DNA of 42,797 bases from Candidatus Merdivicinus faecavium (GTDB lineage Bacteria > Bacillota > Clostridia > Oscillospirales > Ruminococcaceae): contig DVKD01000050.1 of the NCBI GenBank assembly GCA_018716285.1, positions 1 through 42,797 of the forward strand, written 5' to 3'. The position numbers were made by a program, and so were the translations under genes. This document shows, piece after piece, positions 32,201 through 40,958 of the stretch. Each line of letters begins with the position of its first letter. Position 1 is the stretch's first letter. The notes beneath the pieces are model-generated. The model worked only from the letters and a program-made list of their open reading frames with translations. It made no database searches and was not told the origin of the DNA.

Positions 32201-32236
32201 AAAGCCGCCTGTGCCTTTGGCTGCACGGGCGGCTTT
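32201..32236 (+). terminator. Terminator after the GH127 gene
   Basis: AAAGCCGCCTGTGC (32201-32214) and GCACGGGCGGCTTT (32223-32236) form a 14-bp stem with one G-U pair. CTTCTG follows; the U-run lies at the end of the stem. Confidence 0.85.
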
Positions 32237-32612
32237 CTTCTGTTGCGGCAGAATTCTCTGAAATCCGCCGTTTAGCCAAAAATACAAATGATTCCCTCAT
32301 AAAAAAATAAAAATAGCCAAATATTGAATTTTCATTTTTCCCCAAACTGTATTTCCGCAGAAAGAATGTCTGCGAGGAAAGAAGTGAAAAGGTCGATTTT
32401 TATTTTTTGACAGGCATTTTCAAAATAGCGCTGCCGATATTTATGTTTTTGTACAAAATGCTGTTGTAATTCGATATGGAAAATTCGCTGAAAAAATTTC
32501 ACTTTAATTAGGCCAAAATATATATCTCTACAAATCCATGTCAGCCATTTATAAAAATCCATCCATGCTATAATATAGGTAATGGCAGAGGATGGGAAAG
32601 GGAGGGCAGCCG
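32237..32612 (+). promoter_or_regulatory. AT-rich regulatory gap upstream of the AraC gene
   Basis: This 376-base stretch is much richer in A and T than its neighbours and holds no credible gene. A -10 box TATAAT lies at 32569-32574, 39 bases before the AraC start, without a convincing -35, as expected for an activator-dependent or autoregulated promoter. A dyad CGCAGA-N7-TCTGCG lies at 32356-32374. A TTGACA near 32408 has no matching -10. AraC-type operators cannot be pinned down by eye. Confidence 0.5.
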
Positions 32613-33428
32613 ATGTCAAAAACGGTCATGCTGAACACAATTTTACGCTTTTATCACTCCCCCGGAGACTACGTCATGCCGGCGAAACACTCTGGAATCG
32701 AGCTGGTCTTTTACCGCAAAGGCACCGGGACCACCATCATTGACGGCATTCTGTACGAGTATGGTCCAAACTCTCTGGCGGTCATCCAGCCGGACACGAC
32801 CCATGATGAAACCACCATTACCTCATCCGACGTACTCTTCTGTATCTTTGACGCGGGCGAGGAGACGGTCTCCGGCGAGAGCGCCTTTTACCGGGACAAA
32901 GGCATGGTGACAGCGGATATCTACGATCTGATGTGCCGCATAGAATCGGAGATGAAGCTCAAGCAGATCCACTACGAAGAGCGAGTGAACCTTTTGCTGC
33001 GGGAGCTTCTGATCGTCATCCGGCGGATGGAGGACCAACGCACCGACAGCCGGGGCATCATCAACTATGTAAAGCGGCTGCTCAGCGAGAATCCCGGCCA
33101 CAACGTGGATTTCCACATCATCGCCGAAAGCGTGGGATACAGCTACGACCGCTTCCGCCATCTGTTCCGCGAGCAGACCGGGGTCTCCCCTTCCCAGTAT
33201 CTGCTGAACCTGCGGATCGCCGAAGCCAAAAAACTTCTGGAAAACGAGTTGCTCCCCATTTCCCGCGTCGGAATGCTCTGCGGCTTTCAAAACGTCTCGA
33301 ACTTTGTGACCATGTTTCATAAAAAAACCCGGGTCACGCCGATGCAGTACCGGAAGCTGGTAATCGAAAATCCGGAGCGCGATGTGCTGAGCCTGATCGG
33401 CGAGGAGGATTCCCGGATAAACCGGTAA
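32613..33428 (+). CDS. AraC-family transcriptional regulator
   Basis: The 271-residue protein has an N-terminal cupin-like sensing domain (RFYHSPGDYVMPAKHSGIELVFYRKGTGTTIIDG) and a C-terminal AraC double helix-turn-helix (NVDFHIIAESVGYSYDRFRHLFREQTGVSPSQYLLNLRIAEAKKLL, then ISRVGMLCGFQNVSNFVTMFHKKTRVTPMQYRK). GGGAGGG lies 6 bases before ATG 32613. It is the first gene of a same-strand cluster with a transporter and hydrolases, and probably activates it, and perhaps the GH127 gene, on binding an imported sugar. The ligand is unknown. Confidence 0.92.
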   Translation: MSKTVMLNTILRFYHSPGDYVMPAKHSGIELVFYRKGTGTTIIDGILYEYGPNSLAVIQPDTTHDETTITSSDVLFCIFDAGEETVSGESAFYRDKGMVTADIYDLMCRIESEMKLKQIHYEERVNLLLRELLIVIRRMEDQRTDSRGIINYVKRLLSENPGHNVDFHIIAESVGYSYDRFRHLFREQTGVSPSQYLLNLRIAEAKKLLENELLPISRVGMLCGFQNVSNFVTMFHKKTRVTPMQYRKLVIENPERDVLSLIGEEDSRINR

Positions 33429-33455
33429 GATGATTACTTTGGAGGAGTGACGCCT

Positions 33456-34520
33456 GTGATTCCTGCAATTCTGCACACCACCGACCTCTTTCACCCGCAC
33501 GGAGACCCGGATGATCATTTTGATCTGGCGTTACAGTTTGCCCTTTACGCCGGCGGGAAAACCGTGCTGCGGCAGATCGTCATCGACCATCCGGCGCGCA
33601 CAGCCACGCAGGATGAATATTCCCCGGCAGCGGCCGCAGTGGCGCAGATGAATGAAATCACCGGGAAATCTGTCCCCTTTCGCGTCGGCTGCCCCCAGGG
33701 GGTGCGTTCCCGGTTTGACAGCCTGGGGGAGCTCCCGGAAACCCGGCGGGGCGGCATAAACGCGATTCTCAATACCCTGCGGGAATCGGAGCTGCCGGTG
33801 CGGATCGTCGCCGTCGGGGACTGCAGCGATATCGCCGCGGCCTTCCGCACGGATCCGCAGCTCTTCCGGGAAAAGTGCCAGCGCGTCTACATAAACGCCG
33901 GGACCGGCTGCATCACCGAGGGGCGGGAGCGCGAGTGGAACGCCGTGCTCAGCCGGGCGGCCTACGCAGCGATGTTCGATCTGCCCTGCCCGCTCTACTG
34001 GTGTCCCTGCTTTCACATGATCCAAAAAGAACCGGACTACTTCGGCCCCTGCAACGAGGGGGAAAACGGCAGCGTCTTTCTGGCGGAGCAGGCTCCGCTC
34101 TTCGACCGGATGTCGCTGCGGGTGCAAAACTTTTTCCGCTATATGTTTGAGCGATCCAACGATCCCTTCTGGCTTACCTGGCTGGACCGGAAAGGCCCCT
34201 CCCCCGCCCTCGAGGAGGAACGCAGGCAGAAGCGGCGGTTTTACTCGACGGCCAGCATCTTCCACGCGGCAGATCAGGCGGTGGAACCCGACGGCAGCGT
34301 AACCGGCTGGAACAGGGCCAGGGATCCTGTCTACACATTCGAGCCCGTAGAAGCGGCGTGCGACGACTCCGGCGTGACCAGATGGCGCTACGCTTCCTCT
34401 GATACGGGAAGATACGTTCTGAAGGTTTCCAGATCCCGGTATGCCGCCGCTATGGCGGAGGCTCTGGGCCGGGAGCTGGCTTCCCTTGATACCCTGACTG
34501 CGAAAGGAGAACCGACATGA
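33456..34520 (+). CDS. Divergent nucleoside-hydrolase-fold protein
   Basis: The 354-residue protein opens with AILHTTDLFHPHGDPDDHFDLALQFALYAGG. This resembles the Asp cluster of inosine/uridine-preferring nucleoside hydrolases, where DxDPDD binds Ca2+ and activates water, but the spacing differs from the canonical motif. LPVRIVAVGDCSDIAAAF and the Cys-rich CPLYWCPCFHM are further landmarks. It could cleave N-ribosides or other glycosides, or only share the fold. The start is GTG 33456, 8 bases after GGAGGAG; GTG 33447 abuts that box. It lies 27 bases after the AraC gene, and its stop overlaps the next ATG (ATGA), which suggests the two act together. Confidence 0.7.
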   Translation: MIPAILHTTDLFHPHGDPDDHFDLALQFALYAGGKTVLRQIVIDHPARTATQDEYSPAAAAVAQMNEITGKSVPFRVGCPQGVRSRFDSLGELPETRRGGINAILNTLRESELPVRIVAVGDCSDIAAAFRTDPQLFREKCQRVYINAGTGCITEGREREWNAVLSRAAYAAMFDLPCPLYWCPCFHMIQKEPDYFGPCNEGENGSVFLAEQAPLFDRMSLRVQNFFRYMFERSNDPFWLTWLDRKGPSPALEEERRQKRRFYSTASIFHAADQAVEPDGSVTGWNRARDPVYTFEPVEAACDDSGVTRWRYASSDTGRYVLKVSRSRYAAAMAEALGRELASLDTLTAKGEPT

Positions 34521-35878
34521 TCTTTCATCTGGACGACAACGGCGCGCTCCTCCAAAACCCCGGCATGGGCTGGGTCATCCACCACAATGCGATTTCGGAG
34601 CAAAAGGACCCAAACGAGCCGGACCACTACGAAAACCTCGGCAATGTGGCGCTGCTTTCCTACTGGGCCGCGCTTGAGCCGGAAGAGGGCGTCTTCCGCT
34701 GGGAGCGGCTGGACGCCTCCATCGCGGCATGGACTGCCCGCGGGAAAAAGCTCCAGTTCCGCATTTCGACCGACCCCATGCTGTATGCCGGGCAGGGCGA
34801 CGGGGCCCCGGCCTGGCTTTACGACCGGTATCAGGTCCCCAGCCAGAGTGTGCGGGAGGACGGCTATGCCGCGCGTTACCCGGATTACCGGAACCCGGTC
34901 TATCTGGAAAAGCTCCGGAACTTCCTGACGGCGCTGGCGGACCGTTACGCCGGGAATCCCGATCTGGAGACGGTCGATCTGCGGGGATACGGCGCCTGGG
35001 GCGAGTGGCACAGCGGCTTCCAGCACCCCAGCCGGGCTGAGCATGCGGCGGCCCTCCGTGGGATCATCGACGCCTGGTATGACGCTTTCGGCGGGAAAAA
35101 GCCGCTCATCCTCTCCTGCTCCTACGAGTGGATGAACAACCGGGTCCCCGCCCTGCACGCGCCGCAAAGCTACGAGGAATACCTGGCATGGTCCGGCTTC
35201 GACTACGCACTCTCCAAACCGGGGATCTCCCTGCGCCGGGACGGCATCGGCGGCGCGGTGAAGATCTGGGATACCCGCATCATGCGGGAGTACTACGCTT
35301 CCGGGCGGCGGCTGCCCATCATCTGCGAGTACTTCGACGGCTACAATAAGAAACTCCCGCTGGGCGGCGTGCGGGGCTACAACGTGGAGGACTCTGTGGA
35401 AGAGGCCTTGATGCTCCACCCAAACTACATGATGCTCATGTGGGACAGCGTCGACTTTTACGAAAAACGTCCCGACCTCATCGCTCACGGTCTGAAACGC
35501 ATGGGATACCGGCTGCTTCCGGAACGGATTGAGCTGCCGGACAGCGCCTGCCCCGGCGAATTTTTCTTCATCCGCCACGCCTGGACAAATCTGGCGGCAG
35601 GGCGCTTCTGCAGCGACGGATGGCTGGAATTCAGGCTGCGGGATGCCGGCGGACGCAGGTGGGAAGCTGTGCGGGAAAACGGCTTCGACGCCGGTTCCCT
35701 GAGCGAGGGGGAACACCGTTCCTTCCTGACGCCCATGCTGGTCCCGAAGGACGCGGCGCCCGGCGCATACACGCTGGAGCTTGCCCTGTTCGGATACGGC
35801 GGCCAGCCGATCCGGCTTCCCATTGAGAACCGGACTCCGGATGGATTTTATCCTGTAGCGGCGCTGCAGGTGAAATAG
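34517..35878 (+). CDS. DUF4832-containing putative glycoside hydrolase
   Basis: The 453-residue protein has an N-terminal TIM-barrel-like region beginning NPGMGWVIHH, with ALEPEEGVFRWERLDASIA in the style of GH42-like barrels. The candidate catalytic acid is in GYGAWGEWHSG (E163), and a second acid could be in PIICEYFDGYN. The C-terminal ~120 residues (RIELPDSACPGEFFFIRHAWTNLA through APGAYTLELALFGYGG) match the DUF4832 beta-sandwich type. No activity is proven for this family. There is no signal peptide. It is translationally coupled to the preceding nucleoside-hydrolase-like gene and precedes the transporter genes. Confidence 0.75.
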   Translation: MIFHLDDNGALLQNPGMGWVIHHNAISEQKDPNEPDHYENLGNVALLSYWAALEPEEGVFRWERLDASIAAWTARGKKLQFRISTDPMLYAGQGDGAPAWLYDRYQVPSQSVREDGYAARYPDYRNPVYLEKLRNFLTALADRYAGNPDLETVDLRGYGAWGEWHSGFQHPSRAEHAAALRGIIDAWYDAFGGKKPLILSCSYEWMNNRVPALHAPQSYEEYLAWSGFDYALSKPGISLRRDGIGGAVKIWDTRIMREYYASGRRLPIICEYFDGYNKKLPLGGVRGYNVEDSVEEALMLHPNYMMLMWDSVDFYEKRPDLIAHGLKRMGYRLLPERIELPDSACPGEFFFIRHAWTNLAAGRFCSDGWLEFRLRDAGGRRWEAVRENGFDAGSLSEGEHRSFLTPMLVPKDAAPGAYTLELALFGYGGQPIRLPIENRTPDGFYPVAALQVK

Positions 35879-35970
35879 TCAGATTTCGTCCGGCAGCCAG
35901 GCGGATCTGGGCTGCACGGTACGAAAGGCTCATACGAATCAACCCTGATACACCGGAAAGGAAGAGTGAC

Positions 35971-37374
35971 ATGAAAAAATTTACGGCAACGTTTCTCGCA
36001 CTGACAATGGCTTGCGGCATGCTGGCGGGCTGCGGCGAACTTCCCGCGCTTCCCGGCGAGGAGAGCCAAAACTCCTCGCAGCCTGCGGAAAGCTCCGCTG
36101 CCGCCGCTGCGCCTGAGGGCGAAACAGAGTTCGACGGCGTAACTGTAAAAGTGTGGGGCGGCGATCTGCTCAACAACCCCGAATTTGAAACCTTCTGGGC
36201 GGAAAACGCCGGCGGCATGCAGTATGAGGTTGTACAGGCCGACGACGTCAAGATGATGTCTATGGTGGCTTCCGGCACCGCCCCGGACGTCTGGATCCTT
36301 TCAGCCTTCAGCATGGGCTGCATGTATGCCGCCCGCGGGCTGTACGAACCGCTGGATACTTATATCGAAAACAGCGATGTTTTCAGCATGGACAATTTCG
36401 CCGACGTCGCAGGGCTTTACCGTTTCGACGGCAAAGAGGTCGGACAGGGCGCTACTTACGGCATCGTAAAGGACTGGAGCCTTGATAACCAGCTTTTCAT
36501 CAATAAAAATGTGTTCAACGACTGCGGCATCCCGATCCCTGACGACAAGACGACTTACAGCTGGGACGATGTGCGCGGCTGGGCCAAACAGATGGTCGAG
36601 TTTGACGAGGAAGGCAACCAGACCCGCTGGGGCTTTGCCAGCACAAACGACCTCTATCAGCTGATTACCGCCCAGCTGGGCTCGATCGGCAAGAGCCTGT
36701 GGTCCGACGACCTGCGCTCCGCCAATATTGACACCCCCGAGGTCCGGGAGGCGTTTGAATACTGGGCGGATATGTATCGCTCGGGCGCGGCTGTCAGCGT
36801 GCTGAGCAGCCCCGCAGACTGGGGCGGCGACTCCTTCATCGAAGACAAGGTCGGCATGCTGAACCTGGGCTACTGGTTCGGCAACGGCACCCTGGCCCTG
36901 AACGAAAATGCCAAGAATCACCTGGACGACTATATGCTGATCCAGGCCCCCAGCCTGGACACTTCCAAGCCGGCTAACGCCTGCCTCGCCGGCGTCGGCG
37001 GTTCCATCTGGGTCGGCAGCCAGCAAAAAGACGCGGCGTTCCGCTTCTTGGAGCTCTACCTGGGCGGCGAATGGGCGGAAAGGATGGCGCAGCGCGGCTA
37101 CGGCAACCCCGCGCAGCTCGACCTCATTCCCCTGCTCCCGCAGGAAACCGCTTTCCAGAAACAGACCTTTGAGGCCAACAACTACGGCATCGAAAATATG
37201 ATCACCCTCAAGACCAACCCCTATGTCACCAGCCAGGGCATGTCCTCCACCTTCTCCCAGTACTTCAACGAAGTGCTGTACGACCGGATGACAATGGACG
37301 ACGCCATCGCCGGCATGCAGGAAGAATTTAACATCATGATCCAGGAAGGCCTGGAAATCTGCGGCGTCCAGTAA
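35971..37374 (+). CDS. ABC transporter substrate-binding lipoprotein (sugar type, CUT1)
   Basis: The 467-residue protein has a lipoprotein signal (MKKFTATFLALTMACGMLAGC, lipobox LAGC, Cys21), a Ser/Ala/Glu-rich linker and a family 1 extracellular binding fold (VTVKVWGGD, then MVASGTAPDVWIL, then FINKNVFNDCGI). It would sit on the outer face of the membrane and deliver a sugar or sugar-like ligand to the two permeases that follow. AAAGGAAGAG lies before the ATG. Its ligand is unknown. A strong hairpin after the stop may keep its message in excess over that of the permeases. Confidence 0.92.
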   Translation: MKKFTATFLALTMACGMLAGCGELPALPGEESQNSSQPAESSAAAAAPEGETEFDGVTVKVWGGDLLNNPEFETFWAENAGGMQYEVVQADDVKMMSMVASGTAPDVWILSAFSMGCMYAARGLYEPLDTYIENSDVFSMDNFADVAGLYRFDGKEVGQGATYGIVKDWSLDNQLFINKNVFNDCGIPIPDDKTTYSWDDVRGWAKQMVEFDEEGNQTRWGFASTNDLYQLITAQLGSIGKSLWSDDLRSANIDTPEVREAFEYWADMYRSGAAVSVLSSPADWGGDSFIEDKVGMLNLGYWFGNGTLALNENAKNHLDDYMLIQAPSLDTSKPANACLAGVGGSIWVGSQQKDAAFRFLELYLGGEWAERMAQRGYGNPAQLDLIPLLPQETAFQKQTFEANNYGIENMITLKTNPYVTSQGMSSTFSQYFNEVLYDRMTMDDAIAGMQEEFNIMIQEGLEICGVQ

Positions 37375-37397
37375 ATATAAGGATCCGCACGTCTGTC

Positions 37398-37428
37398 GGT
37401 TCCGGCGGCGAACCTCGCCGCCGGAACC
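37398..37428 (+). other. Intercistronic hairpin between binding protein and permease genes
   Basis: GGTTCCGGCGGCGA and TCGCCGCCGGAACC form a perfect 14-bp stem around the loop ACC. No U-run follows, so full termination is unlikely. Such hairpins after a binding-protein gene are known to protect the upstream message from 3' decay and give more binding protein than permease; that role here is inference. Confidence 0.75.
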
Positions 37429-37472
37429 AATTTACGAGTGGTAAGAACTGATAAAGAAAGGAGTGGCGCGCA

Positions 37473-38417
37473 ATGCAGCAGCAGAAATCCGGTCAGCGAA
37501 AACGCTTCAAACTAAACGAAAGGAAACGGGACGCCATCTTTTTCTATATTCTGGTTGCCCCGTTTGTCATCATGTTTTTCGCCATCAAGGTGGTCCCCTT
37601 CATCAACGGGCTGTACCTGAGCTTTACAAACTATACCGGCTACAACTACGGGCGGCAGGAATTTGTCGGGCTGAGAAATTATTTCCGCGTCCTGGTGGAT
37701 GACCATGCCATGCGCGCACTGGGCCAGACCTTCCTGATCGGGGTAATCACCGTTCCCCTGGGGCTGATGGTGGGCCTGTTCAGCGCCATGCTGCTGAACA
37801 AAGCGCGGAGAGGGCTGGGGATTTTCCGCACCATCGTCTATCTTCCGGCCATCATCCCCACAGTGGCCACCGGCCTGATGTGGAAAATTATTTTTAACAA
37901 AAACGAGGGCCTCTTGAATTTCCTGCTGGCGCCCTTGGGGATCGAGCCGATCAACTGGCTGGGGTACGACTACATCCTGGCAGCGCTCATCATTATGATG
38001 ACCTGGAGCTCCACGGGCACGCTGCTCTTAAACCTGGCGGCGCTTCAGAACATCCCCGAAGCGCTTTATGAGGCGGCTTCCATCGACGGGGCAAACGGCT
38101 GGAAAAAATTCTGGAAGATCACCATCCCCATGATTTCGCCGGTGCTCTTTTTCAATCTGCTGATGGGAATCATCAACGGCCTGCAGCTGTACGCGCAGCC
38201 GGTTCTGCTGGCTCCCGGTACCAACGGCGTGCTGAATCTGCCGTTAAAGCCCACCTACACCTATATGGTCCATGCGTATCAGCAGATTCTCGGGTACTCC
38301 CGCTTTGGCTACGGCCTGGCTATGATCTGGATCCTGGTCATCCTCATCAACGTATTGACGGTAATTGTCCTGAAAACACAGAAATACTGGGTTTTCTACG
38401 GTGGAACGGAGGATTGA
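37473..38417 (+). CDS. ABC sugar transporter permease (MalF/UgpA type)
   Basis: The 314-residue inner-membrane protein has six hydrophobic helices and the permease EAA loop EALYEAASIDGANGWKKFWKITIPMISP, which docks onto the ATPase. AAAGGAG lies before the ATG. It pairs with the next gene as a CUT1 heterodimer. No ATP-binding gene is in the cluster; CUT1 importers in Firmicutes often share a general MsmX/MsiK-type ATPase encoded elsewhere. Confidence 0.95.
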   Translation: MQQQKSGQRKRFKLNERKRDAIFFYILVAPFVIMFFAIKVVPFINGLYLSFTNYTGYNYGRQEFVGLRNYFRVLVDDHAMRALGQTFLIGVITVPLGLMVGLFSAMLLNKARRGLGIFRTIVYLPAIIPTVATGLMWKIIFNKNEGLLNFLLAPLGIEPINWLGYDYILAALIIMMTWSSTGTLLLNLAALQNIPEALYEAASIDGANGWKKFWKITIPMISPVLFFNLLMGIINGLQLYAQPVLLAPGTNGVLNLPLKPTYTYMVHAYQQILGYSRFGYGLAMIWILVILINVLTVIVLKTQKYWVFYGGTED

Positions 38418-38418
38418 A

Positions 38419-39255
38419 ATGGTACAAAAACACAAACTTGCCAGCAGTATTTTATCCTACACCATGCTGGTGCTGGTCAGTATCATCTTCATCTACCCGC
38501 TGTTCTTCCTGCTCGCAAACTCCCTCCGCCCCTATATCTCCAAAACGCCGGTGCTCTTTTTCACCGAGTTTCATTTTGAAAACTACTATTTCGCAGTGGC
38601 GATGATCCCGTTTTTTCAGTATCTGATGAACACCATCAAAATGGTGCTTATCACAATCATCGGCACCCTGACCTTCGACTTTCTTTTTGGCTATGCATTC
38701 GCGCGGCTCCGCGCCCCGGGGAAAAATCTCATTTTCAAGCTGGTGCTGCTCCAGCTGATGATCCCGGGCATTGCCATCCAGATCCCCCAATTCGTTTTTT
38801 ACAACCAGCTGGGGATCATGAACTCCTATTGGGTGTTCATCCTCAACGCCGTTGCCGGCGGCGCGTACACGATCTTTCTGGTCAAACAGTTTTTAACCTC
38901 CTTCCCCCTGGAAATCGAGGAAGCCGCCAAGATTGACGGGTGCAGCAGGGTAGGCATCATCTTCCGGATCTTCGTACCGCTGTCCAAACCGCTGCTGGGG
39001 CTTTTGTTCTTCAACGGCTTCAACGCCTCCTGGAACGACTTCATGGGGCCGCAGATGTATCTGACCGCGGAAAAATATCCGCTGGCGACCGCCCTGTTCG
39101 GCAACGTCTACTTCCTGCCCAACAAGCCGGAGGTCACGCTGGAGCCGCTGACGATGGCCGCCTGCGTACTGTTTACCATCCCGGTTGTCGTCGTGTTCTT
39201 TATCCTGCAGAAATACCTGGTGCAGGGCATCGTAACTACCGGCATCAAAGGATGA
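38419..39255 (+). CDS. ABC sugar transporter permease (MalG/UgpE type)
   Basis: The 278-residue inner-membrane protein has six helices and the EAA loop EIEEAAKIDGCSRVGIIFRIFVPLSKP. It is the second CUT1 permease subunit. ATG 38419 has GGAGG 7 bases upstream and follows the stop of the first permease by one base; a GTG at 38401 lies inside the preceding gene and lacks a box. The PLATALFGNVYFL and C-terminal VQGIVTTGIKG segments are typical of the family. Confidence 0.95.
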   Translation: MVQKHKLASSILSYTMLVLVSIIFIYPLFFLLANSLRPYISKTPVLFFTEFHFENYYFAVAMIPFFQYLMNTIKMVLITIIGTLTFDFLFGYAFARLRAPGKNLIFKLVLLQLMIPGIAIQIPQFVFYNQLGIMNSYWVFILNAVAGGAYTIFLVKQFLTSFPLEIEEAAKIDGCSRVGIIFRIFVPLSKPLLGLLFFNGFNASWNDFMGPQMYLTAEKYPLATALFGNVYFLPNKPEVTLEPLTMAACVLFTIPVVVVFFILQKYLVQGIVTTGIKG

Positions 39256-39304
39256 AAGCCGGGAAAACCCGCTATGAATTACCACAAAGAAATGAGGAGC
39301 CTTT

Positions 39305-40300
39305 ATGAGCGCTGAAATCAAAATTCTGTTTGACACTGATATCGGAGGCGACTGCGACGACGCCGGCGCAATGGCTGTGATGCACGAACTGGCCAATCGA
39401 GGAGAATGCGAAATCCTCGCCGTAACCCACTGCTGCGCGGGGCCCTATAACGCTGGGTGCATCGACGCGATCAACCGGTATTTCGGGAGGCCGGACATCC
39501 CGGTGGGGGTGTTCCACCCCGAGGACAGGGTGATTACCCAGTGGCGGGACGTTTACGCCCGGTCAGTGGCCGAACGCTTCCCCAACCGCTTTTCCGATGG
39601 GGCAAAATGTCCCGGTACGGTCGAGGTCATGCGCAGGACGCTGGCGGCTGCCGGGGACGGCGAGGTCACGCTCGTCGTGACGGGGTCCCTCTACTCCATG
39701 CGCCGGCTGCTGGAAAGCGTGCCGGACCGGGAAAGCCCTCTTTCCGGCGCGGAGCTGATCCGCCGCAAAATCTGCCGCACTGTGATTATGGGCGGGCGTT
39801 TTCACGATCAATGGCCCGAGTCCATTGTCCTGGGGGAAGGATATGTGGTAGACGCCGAATTTAACATCGCCTGCGACATTCCCGCCGCGCAGAAGGTATG
39901 CGACCAATGGCCGGGAGAGCTGATCTTCTGCAGCTATGAAATCGGTCTCGCCCTGCACACTGGCGTGCGGCTGCAGACTCATGCAAACCCGGAAAACCCC
40001 GTTCGCGCCGCTTATGAAGTATGGGGGCAGCAAGGCGGCGAGGTGGGCCGGGAAAGCTGGGACCTGGCCACCATGCTGTACGCCGTCCGGCCCGATGCGG
40101 GCTATTGGAAGCTCCATGAATACGGGCGGGTCCGGACTGCGGACAACGGGGTCACGACCTGGGAAAAGGATCCCTCTGTACGGCACACCTACCTTGTAGA
40201 AAACGCGCCGCTAGAGGAGATCCGGCGCATTTTGGACGAATTCCTGGACGCCGACGAGAGGCGCCGGGATAAAAGTGCGGAAACTGCGGCGAAGGAATAA
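39305..40300 (+). CDS. Inosine/uridine-preferring nucleoside hydrolase family protein
   Basis: The 331-residue protein has the nucleoside-hydrolase Asp cluster near the N-terminus (KILFDTDIGGDCDDAGAMAVMHELA; D10, D12, D16, D18, D19) that binds Ca2+. The core motif VTLVVTGSLYSMRRLLES and a late AEFNIACDIPAAQKV segment (the N-x-x-x-D region that contacts the ribose) follow. It would hydrolyse an N-glycosidic bond to give a base and a sugar. GAGGAG lies 7 bases before the ATG. As last gene of the cluster after the permeases, it probably acts on imported substrate in the cytoplasm. Nucleoside specificity cannot be told from the sequence. Confidence 0.85.
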   Translation: MSAEIKILFDTDIGGDCDDAGAMAVMHELANRGECEILAVTHCCAGPYNAGCIDAINRYFGRPDIPVGVFHPEDRVITQWRDVYARSVAERFPNRFSDGAKCPGTVEVMRRTLAAAGDGEVTLVVTGSLYSMRRLLESVPDRESPLSGAELIRRKICRTVIMGGRFHDQWPESIVLGEGYVVDAEFNIACDIPAAQKVCDQWPGELIFCSYEIGLALHTGVRLQTHANPENPVRAAYEVWGQQGGEVGRESWDLATMLYAVRPDAGYWKLHEYGRVRTADNGVTTWEKDPSVRHTYLVENAPLEEIRRILDEFLDADERRRDKSAETAAKE

Positions 40301-40337
40301 AATACTGCCAGCCTCGGACGCCGCACAGGCAACTGCG

Positions 40338-40390
40338 GCAGCGAATCCCCCGGTATCGCGGCAATTGCCGGAATACCGGGGGGTTGCTGC
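40338..40390. repeat. 53-bp imperfect palindrome
   Basis: The left half GCAGC-GAAT-CCCCCGGTAT-CG-CGGCAA faces the right half TTGCCG-GA-ATACCGGGGG-GTT-GCTGC around a centre at 40364/40365. About 22 of 26 positions pair, with two short mismatched stretches. It starts 37 bases after the nucleoside hydrolase stop. No T-run follows. It may end the operon, or mark the edge of the mobile region that begins here. Confidence 0.75.
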
Positions 40391-40958
40391 GTATCAAGAG
40401 ATTGGCATCAGCTCTTCGCCGAGTACTTACGGTCAAAGATCCCGTTCCCCCAAACCCGGTACAAGTATCGTAGTAGTGTCGTAGTAACGAAATTTTCCGG
40501 GACAGCAAAAGCCCCGACCTCACGACAAATGCCGTAAAATCGGGGTTCATGGGTTTATGCTACAAAAATGATACCCGCTGAAAATGAGGATTTGGGCTTC
40601 AGAAGAGATGCGTTTTCATTTTTACAGCATAATTTTCTGATTTTTCTTTTTGGATGTCCCATTCTATAAGAAAGGGCAACCCCGAAAAGATGGCTTGAAT
40701 CCTCAGTTTTTAGCATAGAAACGGCTCTGTTATTTTTATTTTTGGAGGTATTGCTTTGTTGGTTACTTATTGCCTTTTCTCTCATAACCTACGGTCAAAA
40801 AATCTTTTGCGTTTACATGGTATTTTGCGCTTATGAGTATGAACACACAAGCCATATAGTTATCTCTTATAATTCCTATGCTCAACGCCCATGTGGTTTT
40901 ATGCTGTGTGGACGTTTACTATTTCACCCCCTGCTTGGGAAGAAAGGGAGTGAGTAAA
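40391..40958. other. Gene-poor, AT-rich remnant region
   Basis: No intact gene is supported here. A hairpin at 40509-40547 (AAGCCCCGA with TCGGGGTT, with an inner ACGACA/TGCCGT pairing) has a CTTTTGC tail on the minus strand. A run of repeated TCGTAGTA/TCGTAGTAA words lies at 40468-40489. From about 40560 base composition shifts towards A and T. The last ~80 bases (CTCAACGCCCATGTGG to the GGGAGTGAG box) look like the normal leader of the conjugative-element gene that follows, so this is probably the broken edge of such an element. Confidence 0.5.

Noticed and set aside
32332-32619. 95-residue minus-strand open frame in the AT-rich gap
   Set aside because: No start signal, lies over the AraC promoter, and its composition is that of AT-rich noncoding DNA.
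40152-40550. 132-residue minus-strand open frame over the nucleoside hydrolase end and the palindrome
   Set aside because: No ribosome binding site and no motif; it crosses a hairpin, the palindrome and the end of a real gene on the other strand.
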